In this document: in pieces, positions 1 through 10,443 of the stretch
Layout: every line of letters starts with the position of its first letter
Numbering within the stretch: the stretch's first letter is position 1
DNA from: Rhodopseudomonas pentothenatexigens
GTDB lineage: Bacteria > Pseudomonadota > Alphaproteobacteria > Rhizobiales > Xanthobacteraceae
DNA: 64,000 bases
Assembly (NCBI RefSeq): GCF_900218015.1
Contig: NZ_UFQQ01000022.1
Coordinates: 20,591-84,590, forward strand
Direction: 5' to 3'
The notes under the pieces: generated by a model
The model's database searches: none
What the model saw: the letters and a program-made list of their open reading frames with translations, nothing else
What the model was told of the DNA's origin: nothing
Position numbers and translations under genes: made by a program

Positions 1-1289
1 GACGGCTTCTGCGGGATTGGGCGGACGGTGACGTCGCCATACGACGCCGGCTGCACCGGGGTTTCCGCCTGCGGCATCGGCTCGTTGCCGACAGCGGCGG
101 CAATCGCGGCCAGCGCGGCGCGCTCGACATTGCTGGCCTGCCGCGGCGCGGCCGGCTCGGCGGCCGGGGCGACCGGCGCGGTGGCCTGGGCGGCACGCAG
201 CGCGGCGGCTTCGGCGATCCGCTGATTGTCGGCCCGCAGCTTGGCTGTCAGCTCAGCCAGGCGGCTGTCGTTTCCCACCGCACTCGGCGCGGCCGCCGGG
301 GTGCCGGCGTTGCGCGACAACTGCGCCTGCTCGATGCCGGTGGCGACCACCGACACGCGGATGATGCCGTCGAGGCTCTCGTCGAAGGTGGCGCCGACGA
401 TGATGTTGGCGTCCTGGTCGACCTCTTCGCGAATCCGGGTGGCGGCTTCGTCGACTTCGAACAGCGTCAGGTCCTTGCCACCGGTGATCGAGATCAGCAG
501 GCCACGGGCACCCTTCATCGAGCTATCGTCGATCAGCGGATTGGCGATCGCGGCTTCGGCCGCGGTCAGCGCGCGCTTCTCGCCGGAGGCTTCGCCGGTG
601 CCCATCATCGCCTTGCCCATCTCGCGCATCACGGCGCGGACGTCGGCGAAGTCGAGGTTGATCAGGCCTTCCTTGACCATCAGGTCGGTGATGCAGGCGA
701 CGCCCGAATACAGTACCTGATCGGCCATCGCGAACGCGTCGGCGAAGGTGGTCTTCTCGTTGGCGACCCGGAACAGGTTCTGGTTCGGGATGATCAGCAG
801 CGTGTCGACGACTTTGTGCAGCTCGGTGATGCCGCTCTCGGCGGTGCGCATCCGGCGCGCGCCCTCGAAATGGAACGGCTTGGTCACCACGCCGACGGTC
901 AGTATACCCATCTCGCGCGCGGCCTTGGCGATCACCGGCGCGGCGCCGGTGCCGGTGCCGCCGCCCATGCCGGCGGTGACGAACACCATGTTGGCGCCCG
1001 ACAGATGGTCGCGGATCTCGTCGATCACTTCCTGCGCGGCGGCCGAGCCGACGTCCGGCTGCGAACCGGCGCCCAGACCCTGAGTCACCTGCGTTCCCAT
1101 CTGGATCAGCCGCTGGGCCTTCGACATCGTCAACGCCTGCGCGTCGGTATTGGCGACCACGAAGTCCACGCCATCGAGCCCGGCCGTGATCATGTTGTTG
1201 ACCGCGTTGCCGCCGGCGCCACCGACGCCGAACACGGTGATCCGGGGCCGCAGCTCGCGAATATCCGGGACGTTGAGATTGATGGTCAT
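1..1289 (-). CDS. ftsZ: Cell division protein FtsZ (3' end cut by window edge)
   Basis: Tubulin-like GTPase that polymerises into the division ring at midcell. Reading leftward from the ATG at 1289 gives [20 protein letters not shown] and stays open to base 1, so 429 codons are visible and the C-terminus is outside the window. The G1 region [10 protein letters not shown] is near residues 21-30, the tubulin signature GGGTGTG at 109-115, and the T7 loop NLDFADV at 211-217. After about residue 320 the chain becomes an Ala/Pro-rich linker, as in the long FtsZ of Bradyrhizobiaceae. A GAGAGG ribosome-binding site lies just upstream of the ATG. It follows ftsA in the same direction after a 93-base gap, the usual dcw order. 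Identification is certain; only the tail is unseen. Confidence 0.98.
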   Translation of the reverse strand, partial: MTINLNVPDIRELRPRITVFGVGGAGGNAVNNMITAGLDGVDFVVANTDAQALTMSKAQRLIQMGTQVTQGLGAGSQPDVGSAAAQEVIDEIRDHLSGANMVFVTAGMGGGTGTGAAPVIAKAAREMGILTVGVVTKPFHFEGARRMRTAESGITELHKVVDTLLIIPNQNLFRVANEKTTFADAFAMADQVLYSGVACITDLMVKEGLINLDFADVRAVMREMGKAMMGTGEASGEKRALTAAEAAIANPLIDDSSMKGARGLLISITGGKDLTLFEVDEAATRIREEVDQDANIIVGATFDESLDGIIRVSVVATGIEQAQLSRNAGTPAAAPSAVGNDSRLAELTAKLRADNQRIAEAAALRAAQATAPVAPAAEPAAPRQASNVERAALAAIAAAVGNEPMPQAETPVQPASYGDVTVRPIPQKP

Positions 1290-1382
1290 GGTTGCCTCTC
1301 GATTACGCGCGCGTTGGTTCGTGACGTCCCCGGCGAACGAACCGGGCGATCTGTGAAAGCGGAAGGGGGCGGAAAAGAGTCA

Positions 1383-2705
1383 TCAGAACCCCTCGCGCAG
1401 CCAGCGGCCGACCTTGCCGAAGTAACCGGCATGGGCGTCGGAGCGAACGTGACGGGTGTGGCGGGGCTCGATATGTTCGAGATGGGCGTATTGCGGATAC
1501 ACCAGCAGCCCGGTCGGCACCGCGAACGAACCGCTCTTGGCTTCGTTCGGCAAGCGGCTGACGCCGAGCGGCCGGCCGACCCGCACCGAACGGCCGAGGA
1601 TCCGCGTCGCGAGCTCGGGCACGCCGGTGAGCTGCGACGCGCCGCCGCTGAGCACCACCCTCGCCCGGGGCTCTGCCGCGAACGGCGAATCCGCCAGCCG
1701 GTCCCTGACCATTTCAAAAATCTCCTCGGCCCGATGCCGGATGATGTTCGCGATCGTGGCGCGGGAGATCACTTGCGGGCTGTCCCGCTCGTCCCCGGCG
1801 GCCGGGATCGACATCAACTCGCGCGCATCGGAACCGCCAGTTAGCACCGTGCCATATAACGTCTTGATTCGCTCGGCATCCGCAATGCAGGCGCCGAGTC
1901 CGCGTGCGAGATCCATCGTGATGTGCTGGCCGCCGACGGCGAAGCCGCTGGCGTGGACGAAGCGCCCGCCGGAATAGATCGCGATCGTCGTGGTACCAGC
2001 CCCCATCTCGATCAGTGCGGCGCCGAGATCGACCTCGTCGTCGGTCAGCATCGACAGGCCGGCGACGTAGGGGCTCGCCGCCATCGCCTCGACGTTGAGG
2101 TGACAGCGCTCGACCGCCAGCATCAGGTTCTTGGCGACGGTGGCGTCGGTGGTGACCACGTTCATGTCGACGCCGAACTGCCGCGCCACCATGCCGCGCG
2201 GATCGCGGATGCCCTTGACGCCGTCGAGCGTGTAGCCGACCGGCAGCGCGTGCAGCACGGCGCGGCCGATCCCGGTGGCGTGGTGCATGCCGGTCGAGGT
2301 GACGCGGCTGATGTCCTCGGCGGTGACGGCGCCGCCCTTGATGTCGGAAGTCGCTTCGATCAGCTGGCCCTGCAGCCGGCCGGCGGACACTGACAGCAGA
2401 ACCGACTCCACCCGCACCTTGGCCATGCGTTCGGCCAGCGCCACGGCGTGGCGGATCGCCTTTTCGCACTCGCCCATGTCGACCACGGCGCCGGCCTTGA
2501 CCCCGCGCGACTGGATCTGGCTGAAGCCGACCAGTTCGACGGCGTGGGTGCGGCCGCGCAGCGCATCCTGCGGCGGACACGGCTTCAGCCGCGCGATCAT
2601 GCAGGCGATCTTGCTGGTGCCGATGTCGAGCGACGCGACCATCGCGGTGCGATGCGGCGGCATCGGGCGCGTCTTCGGCGTCTGGGTGCGATCGAAGCCG
2701 GTCAC
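1383..2705 (-). CDS. ftsA: Cell division protein FtsA
   Basis: Actin-like ATPase that anchors FtsZ filaments to the inner membrane and helps recruit the later division proteins. The 440 residues are close to the usual FtsA length. The phosphate-1 motif is visible in VASLDIGTSKIACMIARL near residues 23-40, and the phosphate-2 type motif in GAALIEMGAGTTTIAIY. The C-terminus ends in a tryptophan-containing basic/hydrophobic helix (FGKVGRWLREGF), consistent with the membrane-targeting amphipathic helix. The start is a GTG at 2705 that overlaps the ftsQ stop as GTGA, indicating translational coupling. ftsZ follows 93 bases downstream. Confidence 0.97.
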   Translation of the reverse strand: MTGFDRTQTPKTRPMPPHRTAMVASLDIGTSKIACMIARLKPCPPQDALRGRTHAVELVGFSQIQSRGVKAGAVVDMGECEKAIRHAVALAERMAKVRVESVLLSVSAGRLQGQLIEATSDIKGGAVTAEDISRVTSTGMHHATGIGRAVLHALPVGYTLDGVKGIRDPRGMVARQFGVDMNVVTTDATVAKNLMLAVERCHLNVEAMAASPYVAGLSMLTDDEVDLGAALIEMGAGTTTIAIYSGGRFVHASGFAVGGQHITMDLARGLGACIADAERIKTLYGTVLTGGSDARELMSIPAAGDERDSPQVISRATIANIIRHRAEEIFEMVRDRLADSPFAAEPRARVVLSGGASQLTGVPELATRILGRSVRVGRPLGVSRLPNEAKSGSFAVPTGLLVYPQYAHLEHIEPRHTRHVRSDAHAGYFGKVGRWLREGF

Positions 2706-3688
2706 GCGTCACCAGCCTTCTTCTTGGACTTCTTGTCCTTGCTGAACTGCTCCTCGCGCGCCTTGAAGGCGGCGTCCGACAGCCGCACCGTCAGCCGGTC
2801 CGGCAGCCGCATGTCGATCGCGGTGATGTCGCGCGAGAACAGCTTGTCGTCCTGATCGAGCTTGCTGAGCATCGTCAGCGCGTTGCCGACGTCGTGCTCG
2901 GGCATCCGGATGACGAGGCCGCTGGTCAGCCAGACGTTCCAGCGCCGCTCGCCGACCAGAGCGACCGCGCGGGTCTGCGACCACACCTGCGGATAGCGCT
3001 TGAGCAGCGCCAGGAAATCCTTGGCGCGTTCGCCGGCGCCCTTCCCGACCACCAGCGGCAGCGACAGAAACCGACGTGCGACGTAGGGCTCGAGCACCGC
3101 GCCGTCGTCGGCGATCACCGACATCTGGCCGTCGAGCTGCCAGCGCGCGAACGCGGTGCGCTCGACGACGTCGATCTGCAGCTCGCCCGGATAGAATTTC
3201 AGCACGGTGGCGTCGGCGATCCACGGATTCGCCTTCAGCTTGTCGCGCACCGCGGCGGCGTCGAGAAACAGCAGCGAGGAACGGCCGGTGATGCCGCCGA
3301 TCGCCAGGATTTCGTCCTGGGTGAGCTGCTTGCGGCCGGCGATCGCCACCTGCTTGATGCGGAAGCCGGCGAGATTGGCGGCGGCGTTGCGGGTGTCGTC
3401 CAGCGCCTGGATGAATTCGTCGACGTGCCCGCCCTTGACGATGCCCATGCCGGCACTGCCGAGCAGGATCAGCGCGGTGAAGGCGACGCCGACCCGGCGC
3501 GGCAGCCAGCGCTCCAGCGCCGCGATCAGCCCGCGTTGCGGCTCGGGCCGCACCAGACGTTGCGGCTGCGCCTTCTTACGCGAACGGCGCTCGCGCAGCA
3601 GCACAGCCACCGCGACGGCGACCGCTTTCAGGTCAGATTGAAGCCTCGACAGTCGCGACGACCGGGCGAGGCGCCCTCCACCATCCAT
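2702..3688 (-). CDS. ftsQ: Cell division protein FtsQ
   Basis: Bitopic inner-membrane divisome protein that links early and late division proteins. The 328 residues start with a basic cytoplasmic segment. One transmembrane helix (VAFTALILLGSAGMGIV) is near residues 68-84, and a periplasmic POTRA domain begins around FRIKQVAIAGRKQLTQDEIL. The FtsQ domain follows, with NPWIADATVLKFYPGELQI and the conserved ER of DVVERTAFARW. The C-terminal tail is Lys-rich. The ATG at 3688 was chosen because it fits the usual N-terminal length. Its stop overlaps the ftsA GTG. The 319 bases upstream, before ddl, probably carry an additional promoter for ftsQAZ. Confidence 0.95.
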   Translation of the reverse strand: MDGGGRLARSSRLSRLQSDLKAVAVAVAVLLRERRSRKKAQPQRLVRPEPQRGLIAALERWLPRRVGVAFTALILLGSAGMGIVKGGHVDEFIQALDDTRNAAANLAGFRIKQVAIAGRKQLTQDEILAIGGITGRSSLLFLDAAAVRDKLKANPWIADATVLKFYPGELQIDVVERTAFARWQLDGQMSVIADDGAVLEPYVARRFLSLPLVVGKGAGERAKDFLALLKRYPQVWSQTRAVALVGERRWNVWLTSGLVIRMPEHDVGNALTMLSKLDQDDKLFSRDITAIDMRLPDRLTVRLSDAAFKAREEQFSKDKKSKKKAGDA

Positions 3689-4007
3689 TGCAAAAGCTCG
3701 TTACACGTTGCGCCCGCACCTACTTCCGGGCATTGGCGCAGGTGACGTCTCGGTGGTTCCGGGCCCGCCCGCGGGGCCGGTCCGTCTGCCTGTAATGCCA
3801 ACCGAAACGGATGATGAGCTCCGCCCGGCTCACGCCACGACAGCCGAGCGCCAGGATGCGCCGCCAGCGTTAACCTTCGGCCCTCCTGGTAAACAAATCG
3901 TAAAGCAGGCCTCGGCAGAGCCGAATTTGTTTCGTCCGGAGAAGGATTTGCGGCGAAACCGCGGCTTTTCTGCACGCCCCTCGGAGGGAACCGGCGGGGC
4001 TGTCCGG
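3689..4007. other. Intergenic region between ddl and ftsQ
   Basis: No credible gene is seen in these 319 bases. The region is AT-richer than its neighbours around 3865-3960 and holds an imperfect inverted pair, GTTAACC near 3869 and GGTAAAC near 3889 (the latter is GTTTACC on the other strand). This is the natural place for an internal ftsQAZ promoter, but no convincing -35/-10 pair could be assigned by eye. Confidence 0.4.
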
Positions 4008-5000
4008 TCAGCTCCGGACGCGGCGCTCGGCTATCGCGATCTGGCCGTGCAGGAAGTCGGCGAACGCGATCCCCTGCGCCTTCAACGCCTTGGGGTAGAG
4101 CGAGGCCTTGGTCAGGCCGGGCAGCGTGTTGGTCTCCAGGAAGATCGGACCGTTCTCGCCGACGATGAAGTCGGAGCGCGAGTAGCCGCGGCACGACATC
4201 ACCCGATGCGCCCGCACGGCGTAATCCATGATCGCCGCCGCGATCTCGGGCGCGAACCGGCCCGGGCAGATCTCCTGGGTCGACTTCGCCAGATATTTCG
4301 CGGTGTAGTCGAAGCCGCCGTCGGCCGGCACGATCTCGATCGGCGGCAGCGCCTGGAGTGAGCCGTCCTCCGCCTCCAGCACGCCGCAGGTCGCCTCGAT
4401 CCCGGCGACGAACGGCTCGATCAGATAGTCCTCGGTCTTGGCGGCGTTGCGCACCGCGACCAGGTCCTGCTCGGCATTGATGAAGAACAGGCCGTAGCTC
4501 GAACCGTCGCAGGCCGGCTTGGCGATCAGCCGGCCGTGCGTCTCGAGCGCCGCCTCGGCATCGGCGAGCGACACGCCGGTCACGGTGCGGATGCCGGCGA
4601 TCGCCGCGAAGCGCTTGGCCGCGACCTTGTCGAAGGCGAGATGCGACGCCGCCGCGCCCGAGCCGGTGAACGGCACCCGGCGCAGTTCGCACATCGCCTG
4701 CAATTCGCCGTTCTCGGCGACGCCGCCGTGCAGCCCGAGCACCAGCAACCGCTGCTCGGCTGCGGCGCGGTCGAGCGCCGCTTCGAGCGCGCCGACCACC
4801 TCGCCGTCCGGCACGAACGCTTCCTCGAACGGCCGTGCATGCGCCAGCAGCGTCTGCGCCGACACCGCATGGACGCTGTCGTCGTCGTTCCAGAACCACA
4901 GATCGGCGTCCGGCAGCGCATCGTGCAGCGCCTGCGCCGAGGCGACCGACACCAGGCGCTCCTTGCTGGTGCCGCCGAACAGAATGGTGTGTCGCATCAT
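4008..5000 (-). CDS. ddl: D-alanine--D-alanine ligase (ATP-grasp), divergent
   Basis: Joins two D-alanines at the expense of ATP to make the dipeptide that MurF adds to the peptidoglycan precursor. The 330 residues match the family length. Ddl hallmarks are LHGGVAENGEL (90-100), FTGSGAAASHLAFDK (111-125), KPACDGSSYGL, the phosphate-loop partner LIEPFVAGIEATCGV, and near the C-terminus the metal-binding LETNTLPGLTK. The usual HG-x-x-GEDG is altered to HGGVAENG, and the canonical EINT is ETNT, so this is a divergent branch. The start is the first of two adjacent ATGs (5000/4997). It lies between a GT87-like membrane gene and ftsQ, its expected dcw place. Confidence 0.85.
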   Translation of the reverse strand: MMRHTILFGGTSKERLVSVASAQALHDALPDADLWFWNDDDSVHAVSAQTLLAHARPFEEAFVPDGEVVGALEAALDRAAAEQRLLVLGLHGGVAENGELQAMCELRRVPFTGSGAAASHLAFDKVAAKRFAAIAGIRTVTGVSLADAEAALETHGRLIAKPACDGSSYGLFFINAEQDLVAVRNAAKTEDYLIEPFVAGIEATCGVLEAEDGSLQALPPIEIVPADGGFDYTAKYLAKSTQEICPGRFAPEIAAAIMDYAVRAHRVMSCRGYSRSDFIVGENGPIFLETNTLPGLTKASLYPKALKAQGIAFADFLHGQIAIAERRVRS

Positions 5001-5104
5001 CGATCCGCCGCGCGGTCCCTGTTGAAGTCGAAGAACGGCGGCTGCGTCCCGCGGGCCGGCGCGCGGCGCAATCTTGCCGATTTGCTCGATTCGGAGAAGC
5101 GGCG

Positions 5105-6448
5105 TTACGGCGGCGCTGCGGCGCGCCGCAGACAGACCATTCCCCAGATCGCCAGCGCGATCAGCGCCGGGGTAACCAGACCGATCACCCGCAGCGGCTG
5201 CCACAGGCCGCCCTCGGTGGCGATCATGCCGAGCCACATCACCCCCGCCCAGGCGACCAGCGCCGGCACGATGTCGACCCGCCCGCTCCGCCGCCACGCC
5301 TCGAGCTGAATCGCCGCCACCAGCGGGGCGACGAAGGCGACGTAGTTCGGCTGCGACACCGACAGCATCACCGGCAACGCCGCGGCCAGCAGCGCGCCGC
5401 CGATCAGCAACGCTTCGCCCGGCTGCGGCTGCGGCCCGTTCAGGCGCCAGAACCGGCCGTGACCGATCCACACCAGCGCAATCAGAAAGACCGCATCGAA
5501 GGCGAGCTGTGCGGCGGTGGCGAAGCGCGGCAGCGTGTCGGTCTCCGGCAGGCCGCCGGCGGCGATCCGCGACAGCATCGCGCCGATGCTGAGCATGTCG
5601 TAGGACGTGAAGGTGATCTCGCCGGCGATTTTCGGATTGGGCACGCCGGTGAAGATGCCGCTGAGATGCTCGGTCCACATCGCCTGATACAGCGCCACGA
5701 CTTCCGACGGTCCCAGGCACAGCATCGGCACGACGAACAGGAACACCAGGCTGAAGCCGGCGGTGGCGAGGACGGTTCTGAGATCGCCGCGCAGCACCGG
5801 AAAGATCAGCAGCGCCAGCGGAAACAGCTTGATGGTGAAGCCGAGCGCCAGCGCGCAGGCCGCCAGATAGATCCGGCCGCGCACGTACAGCACCAGGAAC
5901 GCCACCATGGTGAGCAGCACCACCGCACTCGGCTGGCCGCGGCCGAGGCCGTCGCCGAAGAACGGCAGCAGCGCCGCCAGCGGACCGAGCCGCAACAGCC
6001 ACCACGCATTCCAGCCGGACTGATCGAGCGACTGCGGCGTGAAGCGCTGTAGCCCCCTCGCCCACAGATCGAGCGCCGCCAGCATCGCCAACGCGCTCAC
6101 GGCGTACCAGACGCCGACCGAAACCGGCAGCGGCAGCGCCCAGCTCGGCTTAGGAAGGCCGTCGACTGGGTGGGCGAATACACCCATCAGCAAGGCGAAG
6201 AACGGCGGGTAGTGATAGGTCCAGCCGTGATGATCGGCGACCTGATACAGCGGATAGCCGGTCCACACCGCCCAACCGGCCCGGAAGAACACCTGCACGT
6301 CGCCGAAGCCGTGCACCGCGGCGCGCCGCACCACGACCGGAAGGTAAATGCACAGGGCCAGCGTTATCGCGGCGATCAGGAGGATTTCGTACCAGCGCAG
6401 AGCCCGCCAGCGGGGTGCAAATCGCGATTGCAAGGCAGGATGCTCCAT
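5105..6448 (-). CDS. Polytopic membrane protein, DUF2029/GT87 mannosyltransferase-like
   Basis: A 447-residue integral membrane protein with about ten or eleven hydrophobic helices. The first helix is near residues 15-40, followed by an extracytoplasmic segment with a Tyr/Pro-rich stretch (GYPLYQVADHHGWTYHYPPF). This pattern, the later GRGQPSAVVLL and the Lys-containing helix LALGFTIKLFPLALLIFPVL resemble the DUF2029/GT87 family, which uses polyprenyl-phosphate-linked sugars such as mannose. The donor and acceptor cannot be read from sequence. The ATG at 6448 (MEHPALQSRF) was preferred over upstream in-frame codons because the helix pattern starts shortly after it. It sits 104 bases ahead of ddl, inside the dcw cluster, an unusual location that suggests but does not prove an envelope role. 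Confidence 0.7.
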   Translation of the reverse strand: MEHPALQSRFAPRWRALRWYEILLIAAITLALCIYLPVVVRRAAVHGFGDVQVFFRAGWAVWTGYPLYQVADHHGWTYHYPPFFALLMGVFAHPVDGLPKPSWALPLPVSVGVWYAVSALAMLAALDLWARGLQRFTPQSLDQSGWNAWWLLRLGPLAALLPFFGDGLGRGQPSAVVLLTMVAFLVLYVRGRIYLAACALALGFTIKLFPLALLIFPVLRGDLRTVLATAGFSLVFLFVVPMLCLGPSEVVALYQAMWTEHLSGIFTGVPNPKIAGEITFTSYDMLSIGAMLSRIAAGGLPETDTLPRFATAAQLAFDAVFLIALVWIGHGRFWRLNGPQPQPGEALLIGGALLAAALPVMLSVSQPNYVAFVAPLVAAIQLEAWRRSGRVDIVPALVAWAGVMWLGMIATEGGLWQPLRVIGLVTPALIALAIWGMVCLRRAAAPP

Positions 6449-6665
6449 CTCGGTCAACGGTGTACTTCGCAGCCAGGTCGGGCGGAACCGTGGCGCTCCA
6501 GCCCACATACGTGCAGAGCAGCCAAACCCCTCGCGCCGCTTTCCGTGGACGATCGGTGCGAAAACCGCCATGGTTCGTGCAGAATCGGCGTCCTGCGCGC
6601 CCGAAATGCCACAACGCACCGCTGTAAGACCGTTTCCTGCGGCAGCGGGAAACAATGAGAAACAT

Positions 6666-7469
6666 ATGATCCACGCCTGGCTCGATCTTCCTCCGTTCGG
6701 CTCCTTCGTCACATTGGCCGTACTCTACTACGGCGTGGCGGCGCTACTGATCGCAGTAGTATTCGCATCTCCGCTCCGAGGTCCGATCGCGCGGTTTCAA
6801 GGCGTTGTCGCGCCGTTCTTCTCCTCGGTGGCGGTGCTGTTCGGGCTGTTGACCGGCTTCCTCGGCTACGATGTCGCCGAACGCAACCGCCAGGCGACGC
6901 GCGCGGTGCAGGCAGAGGCCGGCGAGTTGCAGAACGTCTACACCCTCAGCGTCGCGGCGGCCTCGGACATGCGCGACATTCGGGTTGCGCTGAAGGCCTA
7001 CGCCGACTCCGTGCTGAAGAACGAATGGCCGACGGTGAACGGCGTCGCCGCCCCGTCCACCAGCCTCGCCTACGACAGGATGCTCAACGAGATCAGCGCG
7101 CCGGCGATCACCCGCGATTCCGGCGCGGCGGTCCACGTCGCGCTGTTGAGTGCCGCGGTGCGGGTCGGCACCGCCCGCAACACCCGTATCAGCCTGTCGA
7201 CCGACCGCACCAGCGATCTGAAGTGGATTTCGGTGATGTTGCTCGGCGTCATCACCCAGGTGGCGCTCGCGCTGGTGCATCTCGACAAGCCGCGGCCGAT
7301 GCTGGCCGCCCTGACCGTGTTCGCGACCGGAGCGATCGTCGCGCTCGGCCTGATCGCGCTGCAGGAGGATCCGTTCAGCGGCATCTTCCGGGTGTCCGCG
7401 GTGCCGCTCGAACACGTGCTGTCGCTGCCGGATACGCCCGAGCTGCCGACCGGCCCGCGGCCGAAGTAA
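6666..7469 (+). CDS. DUF4239 (bestrophin-like) membrane protein
   Basis: A 267-residue protein with two N-terminal transmembrane helices (residues about 14-37 and 50-70). A hydrophilic middle contains the charged stretch GYDVAERNRQATRAVQAEAGEL, and two more helices follow near 195-240. The layout and the sequence after the second helix match DUF4239, a bestrophin-like family; ion channel function is only an inference. It lies on the strand opposite to every dcw gene around it, divergent from the GT87-like gene (217-base gap) and convergent with murB (8-base gap), so it splits the dcw cluster into two transcription units. The ATG at 6666 is preceded by a purine-rich GAGAAAC. Confidence 0.75.
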   Translation: MIHAWLDLPPFGSFVTLAVLYYGVAALLIAVVFASPLRGPIARFQGVVAPFFSSVAVLFGLLTGFLGYDVAERNRQATRAVQAEAGELQNVYTLSVAAASDMRDIRVALKAYADSVLKNEWPTVNGVAAPSTSLAYDRMLNEISAPAITRDSGAAVHVALLSAAVRVGTARNTRISLSTDRTSDLKWISVMLLGVITQVALALVHLDKPRPMLAALTVFATGAIVALGLIALQEDPFSGIFRVSAVPLEHVLSLPDTPELPTGPRPK

Positions 7470-7477
7470 CAACCACC

Positions 7478-8883
<1,406 letters not shown>

Positions 8884-8900
8884 CGGCGCCTCGTGTCGCG

Positions 8901-10307
8901 TCAGCCGCCCAGCGCCTTGAGTTCGCCGGGCAGCGCATAGGCCCACTGGGTGATGTTGCCGGCGCCGAGGCAGACGACGTAGTCGCCGTTCCTAGCAATG
9001 CCGGCGACGACGCCGGCGAGCGAGGCGGAGTCCTGCAGCGGATGCACCTCGCGATGGCCGTGGGCGCGCAGGCCGAGCACGAAGTGATCGCGGTCGACGC
9101 CTTCGATCGGCGCCTCGCCGGCCGGATAGACGTCGGCGACAATCACCGCGTCGGCATCATTGAAGCAGGTGCAGAACTCTTCGAACAGCGACTGCAGCCG
9201 GGTGAAGCGATGCGGCTGCACCACCGCGATCACCTTGCCGGCGGTCGACTGCCGCGCCGCCTTCAGCACCGCGGCGATCTCCACCGGGTGGTGGCCGTAG
9301 TCGTCGATGATGGTGACGCCGTTCCACTCGCCGGTCTTGGTGAAGCGACGGCGTACGCCGCCGAAATTCGCCAGCGCCTTGCGGATGGTGTCGTCGGACA
9401 GCCCCAATTCGTGCGCCACGGCGATCGCGGCGGTGGCGTTGAGCGCGTTGTGGCGGCCGGGCATCGGCAGTTTGAGATCGGCGATCTCGTGCGCGGTGCC
9501 GGCCTTGCGATCGCGGAAAGCGACCTTGAAGCTCGATCCGCCGCCCGACGGCGTCAGGTCGAGCAGCCGCGCGTCGGCCTGCGGGTTCTCGCCGTAAGTA
9601 ATGATGCGGCGGTCTTCGATCTTGCCGACCAGCGTCTGCACCACCGGATGATCGATGCACATCACCGCGAAGCCGTAGAACGGCACGTTCTCGACGAAAT
9701 TGCGGAACGCATCCTGCACGGCGTCGAAGGTCTTGAAGTGATCGAGATGCTCGGGATCGACATTGGTGACGATCGCCACGTCGGCCGGCAGCTTCAGGAA
9801 GGTGCCGTCGCTCTCGTCGGCCTCGACCACCATCCAGTCGCCGGCCCCGAGCCGCGCATTGGTGCCGTAGGCGTTGATGATGCCGCCATTGATCACGGTC
9901 GGATCGAGCTCGCCGGCGTCGAGCAGCGCCGCCACCATCGAGGTCGTGGTCGTCTTGCCGTGGGTGCCGGCGATCGCGACGCAGCTCTTCAGCCGCATCA
10001 GCTCGGCCAGCATTTCGGCGCGCCGCACCACGGGGATGCGCTGGGCGCGCGCCGCCAGCAGTTCCGGGTTGTCGCGCTTGATCGCGGTCGACACCACCAG
10101 CACGTCGGCGCCCTTGATGTTGTCGGCCTGGTGGCCGACGTGGATCTCGATGCCCTTCTCCCGCAGCCGGTTGACATTGGCGCTTTCGGACGCGTCGGAG
10201 CCCTGCACGGTGTAGCCGAGGTTACACAGCACCTCGGCAATGCCGCTCATACCGATACCGCCGATCCCGACGAAGTGGATGGGTCCGATCTCGCGCGGCA
10301 GTCTCAT
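8901..10307 (-). CDS. murC: UDP-N-acetylmuramate--L-alanine ligase MurC
   Basis: ATP-dependent addition of L-alanine to UDP-MurNAc, the first amino acid of the stem peptide. It has 468 residues, the normal length. The N-terminal Rossmann-like motif [17 protein letters not shown] is at 11-27 and the ATP loop [12 protein letters not shown] near 112-123. The Mur-ligase central region includes [15 protein letters not shown] and EADESDGTF, and the C-terminal domain has [10 protein letters not shown] and VVQPHRFTR. The ATG at 10307 is the only start that keeps the first beta strand. It lies 136 bases after murG and 17 bases before the small membrane protein gene. Confidence 0.97.
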   Translation of the reverse strand: MRLPREIGPIHFVGIGGIGMSGIAEVLCNLGYTVQGSDASESANVNRLREKGIEIHVGHQADNIKGADVLVVSTAIKRDNPELLAARAQRIPVVRRAEMLAELMRLKSCVAIAGTHGKTTTTSMVAALLDAGELDPTVINGGIINAYGTNARLGAGDWMVVEADESDGTFLKLPADVAIVTNVDPEHLDHFKTFDAVQDAFRNFVENVPFYGFAVMCIDHPVVQTLVGKIEDRRIITYGENPQADARLLDLTPSGGGSSFKVAFRDRKAGTAHEIADLKLPMPGRHNALNATAAIAVAHELGLSDDTIRKALANFGGVRRRFTKTGEWNGVTIIDDYGHHPVEIAAVLKAARQSTAGKVIAVVQPHRFTRLQSLFEEFCTCFNDADAVIVADVYPAGEAPIEGVDRDHFVLGLRAHGHREVHPLQDSASLAGVVAGIARNGDYVVCLGAGNITQWAYALPGELKALGG

Positions 10308-10443
10308 GGGGAGGGTCTCTATCGTTGTTCGCCGTGCCGGGCTCGTCCCGGGCGTTCGCGATTCAGGGTCACTTCATGCAAGACGGGGATGGCCGGGACA
10401 AGTCCGGCAAATGCGCCGAGCCGACGTTTTCCGCGCGCCGGAC
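10308..10443. repeat. Degenerate palindromic element between murG and murC
   Basis: The 136-base gap contains GTGCCGGGCTCGTCCCGGGC near 10336-10355 and a related second arm near 10385-10411 (GATGGCCGGGACAAGTCCGG). They look like a decayed copy of the composite repeat that is intact at 25834, 36149 and 46855. No gene is seen here. A hairpin at this spot could attenuate transcription between murG and murC. Confidence 0.5.

Noticed and set aside
4008..6065. A 685-codon frame running into ddl
   Set aside because: Only the last 330 codons are Ddl; the earlier part is the wrong frame of the GT87-like gene and is Arg/Ala-rich noise.
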